64,000 bases of DNA from Micrococcales bacterium (GTDB lineage Bacteria > Actinomycetota > Actinomycetes > S36-B12 > UBA10799). Position numbers and translations under genes: made by a program. This document shows, piece after piece, positions 1 to 8,336 of this stretch (position 1 is the first letter of the stretch; every line of letters starts with the position of its first letter). Under the pieces are notes generated by a model. The model ran no database searches, was not told the origin of the DNA, and saw only the letters and a program-made list of their open reading frames with translations. The stretch spans positions 26,526-90,525 of the forward strand of contig JADJCR010000011.1 in assembly GCA_016703125.1 (NCBI GenBank), in the 5' to 3' direction.

Positions 1-81
1 GAGCAGGGCCCCACCGATGCCGATGTCCCCGGGTCCGAGACCCCATCTGTGAGCGCCGGTGATGACGATGTCGGCGGGCAT
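1..81 (-). CDS. possible 5' end of an unidentified gene running off the window
   Basis: An ATG at 81 on the minus strand opens a frame that stays open to the window edge (27 codons). The peptide begins MPADIVITGAHRWG and ends in a glycine-rich hydrophobic stretch. A weak GAGAG lies just upstream. It is too short to assign to a family, and a plus-strand frame is also open here, so this is only a candidate gene start. Between it and the gene ending at 285 I see nothing convincing; a short minus-strand frame with a hydrophobic segment (about 90-195) is not supported by a ribosome site. Confidence 0.2.
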   Translation of the reverse strand, partial: MPADIVITGAHRWGLGPGDIGIGGALL

Positions 82-284
82 GGCTCTCAGTTAACCACCG
101 GCCGACTGCACCCGGGTGCGGATGCGGTCGGCCCCACCGCCACCCAGGTCACCAAGGTGGCGAACACAGCGACTCCGAGGGCGTCACTGCCGATCACGTT
201 CGTCGGCGTCGTGTCTCTTCGCGAGAAGATGGCAGGGCGAGTCAGGCTCCGTCGGCAGGGCTCGGGGCCAGCGCCGGCGACGGT

Positions 285-689
285 TCAGAGGGCGCGGACG
301 CGGTTGTTCCGAGGATTGTGTTCGAGCTCGACGAGACCGAGTTCCTCGAGCAGAGGCGGAAGGTACATTCCAAAGCGTCCGCGGTACCCCTTGCGCAGGC
401 CGTACCAGCCGCCCACCGGGTTACCGGGGGAGCGGCCCCAGGCCTCGACGGTGTCGGGTTTCGGGTCCTTCTTCTCGTCGGCTGCACCCAACTCCACCCA
501 GTCCCTGTTCGCGACGAGCATCGCGTGGAGGTCGTCGATGGCGCTGAGGTGGTAGCGCAGGGTGGTGGATCCGACCTGGCACACGAGTGCCGGCGGATCG
601 GACTGCTCGTCGCGGTACATCGTGTACTCGGAGGTGCCGGGGGCTGTCTTCAGGCACCAGGGATCGTCCTGCGTGCCGCTGCCGCTCAT
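285..689 (-). CDS. conserved actinobacterial protein of unknown function, 134 aa
   Basis: A 134-residue soluble protein beginning MSGSGTQDDPWCLKTAPG. It has no signal peptide or membrane segment and is rich in Trp, Gly and charged residues. The N-terminal GSGTQDDPW and the C-terminal GRFGMYLPPLLEELG and EHNPRNNR stretches resemble a small conserved actinobacterial family that I recall as DUF6855; I could not check this. No catalytic motif is evident. The ATG at 689 has no clear Shine-Dalgarno sequence, so it may be leaderless. It is a monocistronic minus-strand gene between the window edge and the collagen-like gene. Confidence 0.7.
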   Translation of the reverse strand: MSGSGTQDDPWCLKTAPGTSEYTMYRDEQSDPPALVCQVGSTTLRYHLSAIDDLHAMLVANRDWVELGAADEKKDPKPDTVEAWGRSPGNPVGGWYGLRKGYRGRFGMYLPPLLEELGLVELEHNPRNNRVRAL

Positions 690-805
690 GGTGGCGAGTA
701 TGGGCGCGACCGGTGCGTCATGGCAAGGGTCAATCCTGGAGTGCGGGAAGGGCCGGCCGCCTCGGTAGGGACCGAAGCGCCCGCGCAGCGGACTGCGGGT
801 GACTC

Positions 806-1546
806 CTAGTTGATGGAAGCGACCGCGATCGCCGACAGGGAGGCACTGGCGATGGAGTACGAGTAGGCGGAGTTCATGTTGGAACAGATCACCCTGATCT
901 TCTTGGGCTGGCTGGCGACGACGTAGGCCGACAGCGGAACTGTCGCAATGGTGCTGTTGACCGTTGCTGTCCCCCAGGTGGCCTGACCGGCCGGTTCAGG
1001 AACGATGCAACTGACGCGAGCTGCCCCGGCCTCATTGCTGAATGCCGTGACCATGCCGTTGACGAGGTACATCCCGGCCGGGACATCGATCGTGAGGATC
1101 TCCACACTGGGGGTGTTCGATGGGAGGACAAGGGCGTTCGTGCGGTCGACGTAGTACCCGTTGCTGGGCCCCCGAGGGCCGGTGTCACCGGTGGCTCCTG
1201 TCTGACCTGTGGCTCCTGTCTGCCCAGGTGGACCGACTGGACCCATCGGCCCGATCGGTCCCCGCTCGCCCACCGTGCCGGCGTCACCCGGCGCCCCCAC
1301 GGCACCTTGCTGGCCGGCGGGACCCACCTGGCCCGGCGGTCCGACGTTGTTCCATTGCAGGCGCCTTTCTGACTTGCGGCACTTCTGGGCCTGCCGCATT
1401 GCGCCATCCCGCTTCGATACGCAGGCCGTGATGGTCTGCGTATCGGCAACGCTCGATGACGGGTCGTTCTTGGCGACCGCGGTGCCAACGGATAGGGCCA
1501 AGGCAGCTGATGCCACAGCGGCCAATGAATTTCCAGCGGCGCTCAT
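806..1546 (-). CDS. exported collagen-like protein
   Basis: A 246-residue protein. The ATG at 1546 is chosen because an AAGGAGG ribosome site sits a few bases upstream; the frame is open further upstream but without such a site. Residues 1-25 form a signal peptide (hydrophobic Ala/Leu core, then AVAKND). Residues 69-128 are 20 uninterrupted Gly-X-Y triplets, a short collagen-like triple-helix segment. Residues 129-246 form a Ser/Ala/Val-rich beta-type domain that could be a trimerisation or binding head. Two cysteines precede the collagen segment. Such proteins are usually surface or secreted trimers. The partner is unknown. Confidence 0.8.
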   Translation of the reverse strand: MSAAGNSLAAVASAALALSVGTAVAKNDPSSSVADTQTITACVSKRDGAMRQAQKCRKSERRLQWNNVGPPGQVGPAGQQGAVGAPGDAGTVGERGPIGPMGPVGPPGQTGATGQTGATGDTGPRGPSNGYYVDRTNALVLPSNTPSVEILTIDVPAGMYLVNGMVTAFSNEAGAARVSCIVPEPAGQATWGTATVNSTIATVPLSAYVVASQPKKIRVICSNMNSAYSYSIASASLSAIAVASIN

Positions 1547-1745
1547 CGGGCCTCCTTGTCGAGGGGATCCGATCATAGTCCCCGATGATCCGGTGTTTGT
1601 CGATCCCGTAGCGAGGGCTGAGCGGTCGAGCCCTCGCGGAGCGCAGCACCTGGCGGATGACGCCGGAGGGCGTGTGCGGCCGGCGATGGTCCGTCGGGCC
1701 AAGGGCACCCGGACCGCGATCCGGGTGAGGCCGGAAACGACGTTT

Positions 1746-1814
1746 CGGCCTGGCGGTCCTCAAGAGTCAGAAGCCCAAACATGGGAACAACTGGACCTCG
1801 GGACTGCCAGGCCG
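1746..1814 (-). terminator. possible hairpin downstream of glnA
   Basis: Bases 1746-1759 (CGGCCTGGCGGTCC) and 1801-1814 (GGACTGCCAGGCCG) pair over 14 bases with one G-T pair, across a 41-base loop. It lies directly 3' of the glnA stop on the minus strand and could act as a terminator or mRNA-end structure. No U-tract follows, as is common in high-GC actinobacteria. The long loop weakens the call. Confidence 0.3.
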
Positions 1815-1827
1815 AACGCCCTGACCT

Positions 1828-3261
1828 TTAGATGTCGTAGTACATCTCGAACTCGTGGGGGTGCGGGCGCAGGCGGATGGGGTCCACCTCGTTGACCCGC
1901 TTGTAGTCGATCCACGTCTCGATCAGATCGTCGGTGAAGACGTTGCCCTCGGTGAGGAAGTGGTGGTCGGCCTCGAGTGCGTCCAGCACGGCTGGCAAGG
2001 TGCCCGGGACCTGCGGGACGTTGGCGGCCTCATCGGGCGGCAACTCGTACAGGTCCTTGTCGACCGGCTCGACCGGCTCGATCTTGTTCTTGATCCCGTC
2101 GAGGCCGGCCATCAGCATCGCCGAGAACGCCAGGTACGGGTTGCTCGAGGGGTCCGGCACGCGGAACTCGATGCGCTTGGCCTTCGGGTTCGTGCCCGTG
2201 ATCGGGATCCGGATGCACGCCGAGCGGTTGCGCTGGGAGTACACCAGGTTGACCGGGGCCTCATAGCCGGGGACCAGACGGTGGTAGGAGTTCACCGTGG
2301 GGTTGGTGAAGGCCAGCAGCGCCGGTGCGTGCGCGAGGAGTCCGCCGATGTACCACCGGGCGATGTCGGACAGGCCCGCGTAGCCGAGCTCGTCGTAGAA
2401 CAACGGCTCGCCGTTCTTCCACAGCGACTGGTGCACGTGCATACCGGAGCCGTTGTCCCCGAAGATCGGCTTGGGCATGAAGGTGACCGACTTGCCGGCG
2501 GCCCAGCCCACGTTCTTGATGACGTACTTGAACTTCATGACGTCGTCAGCGGCCTTGGCCAGCGAGTCGAAGCGGTAGTTGATCTCCGCCTGCCCCGCCG
2601 TGCCGACCTCGTGGTGCGCACGCTCGACCTCGAGCCCGACCTGGCCGAGGGTGAGCGTCATCTGGTCGCGCAGGTCCGCGTAGTGGTCCACCGGCGGAAC
2701 CGGGAAGTAGCCGCCTTTATACGGGGTCTTGTACCCGCGGTTGGCAGTGCCATCCAACTCCTGCTCGCGGCCCGAGTTCCACTTGCCCTCGACGGAGTCG
2801 ATGAAGTAGTAGCCGGCGTTCTGCTTGGTCTCGAAGCGCACGGAGTCGAAGATGTAGAACTCGGCCTCGGGGGCGAAGAAAGCGGTGTCGGCGATGCCGG
2901 TCGACTTCAAGTAGGCCTCGGCCTTGGCGGCGATGTTGCGCGGGTCCCGGCTGTAGAGCTCGTCGGTGAACGGGTCGCGGATCGACATGTTGATGATGAG
3001 GGTCTTCTCTGCCCGGAACGGGTCCAGGTAGGCGCTCCCCAGGTCTGGGGTGAGCTTCATGTCGGATTCGTGGATGGCTTGGAAACCCCGGATCGACGAG
3101 CCATCGAACATCTGGCCATCGGCGAAGAAGTCCGCCCCGACGCTCTCGGCTGGAACGTTGAAGTGCTGCATGACACCCGGCAGGTCGCAGAAGCGGACGT
3201 CGATGAACTTGACGCCCTCCTCCTGGATGAAACGCATTACCTCGTCAGGATTGGTGAACAT
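1828..3261 (-). CDS. glnA: glutamine synthetase, type I (GlnA)
   Basis: ATP-dependent ligation of ammonia to glutamate in the cytoplasm. The 477-residue length is normal for dodecameric GSI. Visible motifs are the N-terminal beta-grasp domain (residues 1-100), FMPKPIFGDNGSGMHVHQS (ATP/metal site), the NRSACIRIP arginine loop, and the DLYELPP loop with Tyr405, the adenylylation site of GSI-beta enzymes. It is therefore the housekeeping GlnA rather than the gamma-glutamylpolyamine synthetases, which lack that tyrosine. The ATG at 3261 has AAGGAG upstream. It lies next to the polyamine catabolic region, but a 300-base gap with a strong hairpin separates them, so it is probably transcribed separately. 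Confidence 0.97.
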   Translation of the reverse strand: MFTNPDEVMRFIQEEGVKFIDVRFCDLPGVMQHFNVPAESVGADFFADGQMFDGSSIRGFQAIHESDMKLTPDLGSAYLDPFRAEKTLIINMSIRDPFTDELYSRDPRNIAAKAEAYLKSTGIADTAFFAPEAEFYIFDSVRFETKQNAGYYFIDSVEGKWNSGREQELDGTANRGYKTPYKGGYFPVPPVDHYADLRDQMTLTLGQVGLEVERAHHEVGTAGQAEINYRFDSLAKAADDVMKFKYVIKNVGWAAGKSVTFMPKPIFGDNGSGMHVHQSLWKNGEPLFYDELGYAGLSDIARWYIGGLLAHAPALLAFTNPTVNSYHRLVPGYEAPVNLVYSQRNRSACIRIPITGTNPKAKRIEFRVPDPSSNPYLAFSAMLMAGLDGIKNKIEPVEPVDKDLYELPPDEAANVPQVPGTLPAVLDALEADHHFLTEGNVFTDDLIETWIDYKRVNEVDPIRLRPHPHEFEMYYDI

Positions 3262-3502
3262 CTGACTCCTTGTCGTTGCGGTGGGGCGCCCCCCACCCGG
3301 TGGTCCGCGCGCTCGAAGCGCCGCGCGTCTGACTCGACCCTACGAGTGCTGCGTTTCTCTGCGGTCACCCGGTTGTTTCGAGGATGTAACGTGGCGGACC
3401 ACCTCCACCACAAATGGGCGGACAGGTGGTGCGTACTTCCGGAATCCGCCCAGTTCTGGCGACACGGTGCACCGTTTTGTGCAGTTTTGTCCTGTCTCCT
3501 GC

Positions 3503-3547
3503 CGCCACAAGTGGGCGGCGGAGGCCCTTGCGCGCCCACTTGTGGCG
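3503..3547 (-). terminator. strong hairpin after the aminotransferase gene
   Basis: Bases 3503-3517 (CGCCACAAGTGGGCG) and 3533-3547 are a perfect 15-bp inverted repeat around a 15-base loop, 14 bases beyond the stop of the aminotransferase gene that ends at 3562. This is a likely intrinsic-type terminator separating it from glnA. The arm core CCACAA(A/G)TGGGCG also occurs at 3408-3420, so the element may be repeat-derived. The rest of the 3262-3561 gap holds no gene; it should contain the glnA promoter, but I could not single one out. Confidence 0.55.
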
Positions 3548-3561
3548 TCGCGGGTGCCCGG

Positions 3562-4911
3562 TCAGCCGGCGTAGTACCGGTCGATCTCCCCGAAGGCCTC
3601 GTCGAGGATCGCCAGACCCGCGGCCGCCTCGTCCTCGGTGATCACGCACGGCGGGACGACGTGCAAGCGGTTGAAGTTGGTGAAGGGCAGCAGCCCGCGT
3701 GACACGCAGGCCTTCGTCAGTGCCCCCATCGCCTCGCTGCTGCCGCCGTACGGGGCCAGCGGTGCGCGGGTGGCGCGGTCGGTCACCAGGTCGAGGGCCC
3801 AGAACACACCCATCCCGCGCACCTCGCCGATGACGGGGTGCTTCTCAGCGAGTTCATGTAGCCCTGGCCCCAGGACCGACTCGCCGATCTTCTTGGCGTG
3901 CTCGACGATCCCGTCGTCGCGCATCGCGGTGATCGTTGCCAGGGCGGAGGCACACGCCAGGGGGTGGCCGCTGTAGGTCAGGCCCCCGGGGAAGACCCGC
4001 TCGTCGAATGTGGCGGCGACCTCGTCGCTGATGATGACCCCTCCGAGCGGCACGTATCCGGAGTTGGAGCCCTTCGCGAAGATGATGAGGTCGGGGTTGA
4101 CGTCCCAGTGATCGATGGCCAACCACTCACCGGTGCGGCCGAACCCGGCCATCACCTCATCGGCGATGTACATGATGCCGTACTTGTCGCACAGCGCCCG
4201 CACGCCCGCGAGGTATCCGGGCGGGGGGACGAGCACCCCGGCGGTTCCGACGACCGTCTCCAGGAGTACCGCCGCGACGGTGTTCGGGCCCTCGAACGCG
4301 ATCACCTGCTCGAGGTGTGCCAGCGCCCGCTCGCACTCCTGCTGCTCGTCGGCGGCCCAGAACGAGGACCGGTACAGGTAGGGGCCGAAGAAGTGCACGT
4401 GGCCGTAGGCGAACTCGTTGGGCCAGCGGCGTGGATCCCCGGTGGCGTTGATGGCGGCCCCGGTGTTGCCGTGGTAACTGCGGTAGAAACTCAGGACTTT
4501 GTGCTTGCCGGTGTGTAGGCGCGCCATCCGGATGGCGTTCTCCGCGGCGTCGGCGCCGCCGTTGGTGAAGAACACTTTCGAGTGCCCGGCCGGGGCCACG
4601 TCCAGGATCGCCTTCGCGGCCTGACCGCGCACGAGGGAGGCGTGCTGTGGTGCCAGCGTCACCTGCACCGCGGCCTGCTCCTGGATCGCCTGGACGACCT
4701 TGGGGTGCTGATGGCCGATGTTGGTGTTGACCAATTGGCTGGAGAAGTCGAGGAAGGCGTTGCCCTCGAAGTCCCAGAGACGGCTGCCCTGCCCGGACTG
4801 GAACACGAGTGGCTTCAGCGCGCCCTGGGCACTCCACGAGTGGAAGACATGCGCGCGGTCGAGGTCGAACGCGGCCTGGTTGCTGCCAACGACGGATTCA
4901 GAATCGGCCAT
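3562..4911 (-). CDS. class III (omega) aminotransferase, putrescine/GABA-type
   Basis: A 449-residue PLP-dependent fold-type I aminotransferase. Residues 111-119 (SKVFFTNGG) form the phosphate-binding turn, 251-262 (DEVMAGFGRTGE) carry the PLP-ring Asp251, and Lys280 in IIFAKGSNSG is the Schiff-base lysine. Family members move the amino group of diamines, GABA or beta-alanine to pyruvate or 2-oxoglutarate. Divergent pairing with a PuuB-like oxidase and the nearby PotABCD operon suggests putrescine or a related amine as substrate (inference). The ATG at 4911 was chosen by fold start; no Shine-Dalgarno sequence is visible, so the transcript may be leaderless. Confidence 0.88.
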   Translation of the reverse strand: MADSESVVGSNQAAFDLDRAHVFHSWSAQGALKPLVFQSGQGSRLWDFEGNAFLDFSSQLVNTNIGHQHPKVVQAIQEQAAVQVTLAPQHASLVRGQAAKAILDVAPAGHSKVFFTNGGADAAENAIRMARLHTGKHKVLSFYRSYHGNTGAAINATGDPRRWPNEFAYGHVHFFGPYLYRSSFWAADEQQECERALAHLEQVIAFEGPNTVAAVLLETVVGTAGVLVPPPGYLAGVRALCDKYGIMYIADEVMAGFGRTGEWLAIDHWDVNPDLIIFAKGSNSGYVPLGGVIISDEVAATFDERVFPGGLTYSGHPLACASALATITAMRDDGIVEHAKKIGESVLGPGLHELAEKHPVIGEVRGMGVFWALDLVTDRATRAPLAPYGGSSEAMGALTKACVSRGLLPFTNFNRLHVVPPCVITEDEAAAGLAILDEAFGEIDRYYAG

Positions 4912-4999
4912 GCAGTACAGAGTACGGTTTGGGCCGGGCCACGACCACCTCCCTTCGGAAACAGCACCCTCTGCCTGGGGGTGAAGTACCCTCTGAGGC

Positions 5000-6265
5000 A
5001 TGTCCGCCATCTTGTCGAGGGCCTACCGCGAGGCGTGCATGTGGCAGGAGCAGGTGGACCGGCCGCCGGTGGCGCCCACTGACCTGCCGGACCGCGTGGA
5101 TGTGGTGGTCGTGGGTGCCGGCTACTGCGGTCTGGGTGCGGCGAAGGCAGCCGCCTCGGCGGGGGCGCACGTGCTGGCCCTGGACAAGGAGCCTCTGGGC
5201 TGGGGTGCCTCCAGCCGCAACGGCGGCATGGTGATCCCGGAACTCAAGGCCGGCCCGGAGAAACTGGCGAAGAAGTACGGGGAACTCGCGCACCGCCTCT
5301 ACGACGAGGTCCACGGGGCCTTCGAACACACCGAGCACCTCGCCGCTGAGATCGACTGCGACTACCGGCGCAGCGGTCAGTTGTACCTGGCGCACACGCC
5401 GCACCACACGCCCCGTCTGAGGGGTCTCGCCGACGAGATGCGACGGGCCGGCGAGTCCGTGGCGTTCCTGGACCGTGAGCAGGTCCGGCAGCGGACCGGT
5501 AGTGGCGCATTCGACTCGGGCGTCTTCTTCGAGAAGGTCGGTGGGCTGCACCCGGCGAAGTTCCATGCGGGCATGGCGGCCCAGGCGCACGCGGCGGGCG
5601 CACACATCCAGGACCGCACCGCCGCCACGTCGATCCGTCGGGACGCCCGAGGGTTCGTGGTGGACACGACCCGCGGGCCGATCCGCGCCGACCAGGTGAT
5701 CGTCGCCACGAACGCGCATGCCGACGCGGCAGTGCCGGAACTGGCCAAGCGGCTACTGCCCATCAACTCCTACATCATCGCCACCGAGCCCCTGGACCCG
5801 TCGGTCCGCGACCTTGTCGGTCCGCAGATGATGGTCGACACGAAGAACCTGTTGTTCTACTGGCGGCTCACCGCCGATGGCCGCATGATCTTCGGCGGCC
5901 GTAACCGACTGGATCCCGTGGATGTGCCGGTGGCGCGGGACTTCCTGTACGACAACATGATCCGCATCCACCCCCAGTTGCTCGGTGTGGCGGTGGACTA
6001 CGCGTGGACCGGGTACGTGGCCATGACGCTCGATCGGCTTCCGCACGTGGGCACCATCGACGGGGTCTGGTACGCCACGGGATGCAACGGAACGGGCGTG
6101 AGTCTCAACGGCTGGCTGGGCATGCGCCTCGGGCAGCTCGTGACGGGTCAGGCCGGGCCGCCGGCGTTCGCCGAACTCAGGCACCCGGTGGTCCCCTTGA
6201 GGCAATTGTCATCGAGTTACATGCCCTTCGTGGGCAGGTACTTCGCCCTGCAGGACCGGAGATAG
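5000..6265 (+). CDS. FAD-dependent amine oxidoreductase (PuuB/DAO-like)
   Basis: A 421-residue DAO-superfamily flavoprotein. An FAD-binding Rossmann motif (VVVVGAGYCGLGAAKA) lies near residues 34-50, followed by WGASSRNGGM, the flavin-proximal motif shared with gamma-glutamylputrescine oxidase PuuB and glycine oxidases. The substrate domain ends with DRLPHVG and GCNGTGVSLNGW, which close over the flavin. It probably oxidises a primary or secondary amine to an aldehyde with release of H2O2. It is divergent from the aminotransferase at 4911 (88-base gap) and 7 bases upstream of a second aminotransferase, so a shared control region is likely. The exact substrate is not readable. Confidence 0.85.
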   Translation: MSAILSRAYREACMWQEQVDRPPVAPTDLPDRVDVVVVGAGYCGLGAAKAAASAGAHVLALDKEPLGWGASSRNGGMVIPELKAGPEKLAKKYGELAHRLYDEVHGAFEHTEHLAAEIDCDYRRSGQLYLAHTPHHTPRLRGLADEMRRAGESVAFLDREQVRQRTGSGAFDSGVFFEKVGGLHPAKFHAGMAAQAHAAGAHIQDRTAATSIRRDARGFVVDTTRGPIRADQVIVATNAHADAAVPELAKRLLPINSYIIATEPLDPSVRDLVGPQMMVDTKNLLFYWRLTADGRMIFGGRNRLDPVDVPVARDFLYDNMIRIHPQLLGVAVDYAWTGYVAMTLDRLPHVGTIDGVWYATGCNGTGVSLNGWLGMRLGQLVTGQAGPPAFAELRHPVVPLRQLSSSYMPFVGRYFALQDRR

Positions 6266-6272
6266 GAGCACA

Positions 6273-7625
6273 ATGTCCATCGATCGCACCAAGCTGGCCG
6301 CCGCCCTCGAGACCGAGCGCGCCACCCATGGGCAGCGCACCGAGCGCTCACGGGTGGCCTTCGAGGCCGCCGACCACCTCTTCGGGCGCGTGCCGATGAC
6401 GTGGATGAACAAGTGGGCCGGGGGGTATCCGCTGTACCTCGACACTGCCCACGGCAACCGTGTGGTCGATGTCGATGGCCACGAGTACGTCGACTTCGCA
6501 CTCGGGGACACCGGATCGATGGCGGGGCACTCGCCGGCAGCCACAGTGGCGGCGGTGCAGCGGCGCATCGGTGAGCTCGGGGGCATCACGACGATGATGC
6601 CCAGCGAAGACGCGGAGTGGGTGGCGGCGGACCTGTCGAACCGGTTCGGGATGCCGCTATGGTCGTTCAGCCTCACGGCCACCGACGCCAATCGGTGGGC
6701 GCTGCGGGTCGCGCGCATGGTCACCGGCCGGCCGAAGGTCATGGCGTTCTCGTACTGCTACCACGGCTCTGTGGACGAGACGTTCGTCATCGCGGGGCCG
6801 GACGGCGGCACCGTCCCCCGGGGCGGCAACGTCGGTCCCGCCTACCCGGTCTCGCAGAGCACACGGGTGGCTGAGTTCAACGACATCGCCAGCGTCGCGG
6901 CGGGCCTTGCCCACGAGGACGTCGCGGTGCTGATCATGGAGCCGGCGCTGACGAACATCGGCATCGTGCTGCCCGAGCCGGGCTTCCTGGAGGCCGTGCG
7001 GGATCTGTGCGCGAAGCATGGGACGTTGCTGCTGATCGACGAGACCCACACGATCTCCGCCGGGCCCGGCGGGTGCACCGCGGCGTGGGGGTTGCGGCCG
7101 GACATCTTCGTGATCGGCAAGAGCATCGGTGGCGGCATCCCCAGCGGCGCCTATGGGATCACGCAGGCTGTCGCCGACGCGGTGCGCAACCACCCGGAGG
7201 CCGACCTCGTCGACGTGGGCGGGGTTGGGGGCACGCTGGCGGGCAACGTGCTGTCCACGGCCGCGATGCGCGCCACTCTGGGTGAGGTCCTGACGCAGGC
7301 GAACTTCGACCACATGATCGCGCTGGCGACCCGGTTCCGGGAGGGTGTTGAGGCCGTGCTGGACAAGCACGATGTGGACTGGTCGATCGCGCAACTCGGT
7401 GCGCGTGCGGAGTACCGGTTCTGCCGGCCCGCCCCGCGCACGGGCACAGAGTCGGCAGCCGCCCACGACGACGAGATCGAGGAGTACCTGCACCTGTACC
7501 TGTCCAACAGGGGAGTGCTCATCACGCCGTTCCACAACATGGCGTTGATGTGCCCGCAGACGACCGAGGCCGACGTCGACCTGCACAGCCGGCTGTTCGG
7601 GGAGGCGGTCGCGCAGATCGTGTGA
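6273..7625 (+). CDS. class III aminotransferase (glutamate-1-semialdehyde aminomutase-like)
   Basis: A 450-residue PLP enzyme starting at ATG 6273 with TAGGAG upstream and only 7 bases after the oxidase stop, so the two form an operon. Asp256 (LLLIDETHT) and Lys283 (VIGKSIGGGIPSGAYG) are the PLP-binding aspartate and Schiff-base lysine. Sequence style is closer to the GSA-aminomutase branch (TWMNKW, DTAHG, GHSPAA) than to the first aminotransferase of this cluster. A true HemL is unlikely because no haem genes are nearby; an omega-transaminase acting on amine-derived aldehydes fits the context (inference). The 3' end overlaps the convergent YdeI-like frame. Confidence 0.85.
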   Translation: MSIDRTKLAAALETERATHGQRTERSRVAFEAADHLFGRVPMTWMNKWAGGYPLYLDTAHGNRVVDVDGHEYVDFALGDTGSMAGHSPAATVAAVQRRIGELGGITTMMPSEDAEWVAADLSNRFGMPLWSFSLTATDANRWALRVARMVTGRPKVMAFSYCYHGSVDETFVIAGPDGGTVPRGGNVGPAYPVSQSTRVAEFNDIASVAAGLAHEDVAVLIMEPALTNIGIVLPEPGFLEAVRDLCAKHGTLLLIDETHTISAGPGGCTAAWGLRPDIFVIGKSIGGGIPSGAYGITQAVADAVRNHPEADLVDVGGVGGTLAGNVLSTAAMRATLGEVLTQANFDHMIALATRFREGVEAVLDKHDVDWSIAQLGARAEYRFCRPAPRTGTESAAAHDDEIEEYLHLYLSNRGVLITPFHNMALMCPQTTEADVDLHSRLFGEAVAQIV

Positions 7626-8094
7626 CCCGGGAGCCGCCACGACCCCGTACTCGCGAGCGGGTTTGGCCGGCGCGCACCCTCCGCAGGGTTTCGGCGATCC
7701 GCCGTTGTCTGGTCTCGTCGCGCTTGGCCTCGGCCACCCACTGGGCGTACTCCTTGCGGTGGGTGAAAGCCAGCGCCTCGAAACTCCGTCTGGCTTGCGG
7801 GTCGGCAGACAGCGCCTCGACCAGCGCCGGAGGCATCGCCACCTCTCGGGGTTCCTCGTCGAGTTCGATCAGCGTGCTGACCGTGTCGCCGATCTCCACC
7901 CCCAACGCCGCACGGTTCGCCTTGCTGATGCCGATACAGTTCTGCCCGCCCATGACGGCCAGCCGCATCCTGGCCGACCGATTCCCAATGGTCATGCGCA
8001 CCGGCGCCCGCTTCCCGCCCCCGAGTTCCTCGACCTGCTCATCGGTGAGGATCAGTGCGGTGGCCGGGCCGAACGGCTCCAGCGTCGTCGTCAT
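7522..8094 (-). CDS. YdeI/OmdA-family protein (DUF1905 plus OmdA domain)
   Basis: A 190-residue frame. Residues 1-75 resemble the DUF1905 beta-barrel domain, and about 95-130 match the OmdA/YdeI helix (LAFTHRKEYAQWVAEAKRD, then ETRQRRIAETLRR). These small proteins are linked to bacteriocin or antibiotic protection in some bacteria, but the biochemical function is unknown. The ATG at 8094 follows a GGGAG site. The last 55 or so residues are Arg/Pro-rich, carry no family signal and run 104 bases into the convergent aminotransferase gene. The natural stop has probably been lost by a frameshift or mutation near 7625-7680. Confidence 0.65.
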   Translation of the reverse strand: MTTTLEPFGPATALILTDEQVEELGGGKRAPVRMTIGNRSARMRLAVMGGQNCIGISKANRAALGVEIGDTVSTLIELDEEPREVAMPPALVEALSADPQARRSFEALAFTHRKEYAQWVAEAKRDETRQRRIAETLRRVRAGQTRSRVRGRGGSRVTRSARPPPRTAGCAGRRRPRSSAGTSTPCCGTA

Positions 8095-8336
8095 CTGCAG
8101 TGCTCCCATGTCCTCAGGCTCGCACCCCTGTCCCCGTTCAGGACGACAGGCAGGAAGGTTGAGTAAAGAGGAGCGCCAGACGCGCCTTTGTGCTCGACCT
8201 TCCGTCGCTTCCAGGCCGGGGGAGCGGGTACTCGCGCCTCGACCTGTCGACACCACGCCCCTTCGACGAGTCCGACGTCACCTGCACGGCACGCTGTTCC
8301 AGGTGGCCGTGCCCCGATGGTGGACCTCGGGGCCAC

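Noticed and set aside
1828..3261. glnA as a gamma-glutamylpolyamine synthetase (GlnA3/PuuA type) because of the adjacent polyamine genes
   Set aside because: It carries the adenylylation tyrosine loop DLYELPP and the full GSI motifs of housekeeping GlnA, and is separated from the cluster by a hairpin-bearing gap.
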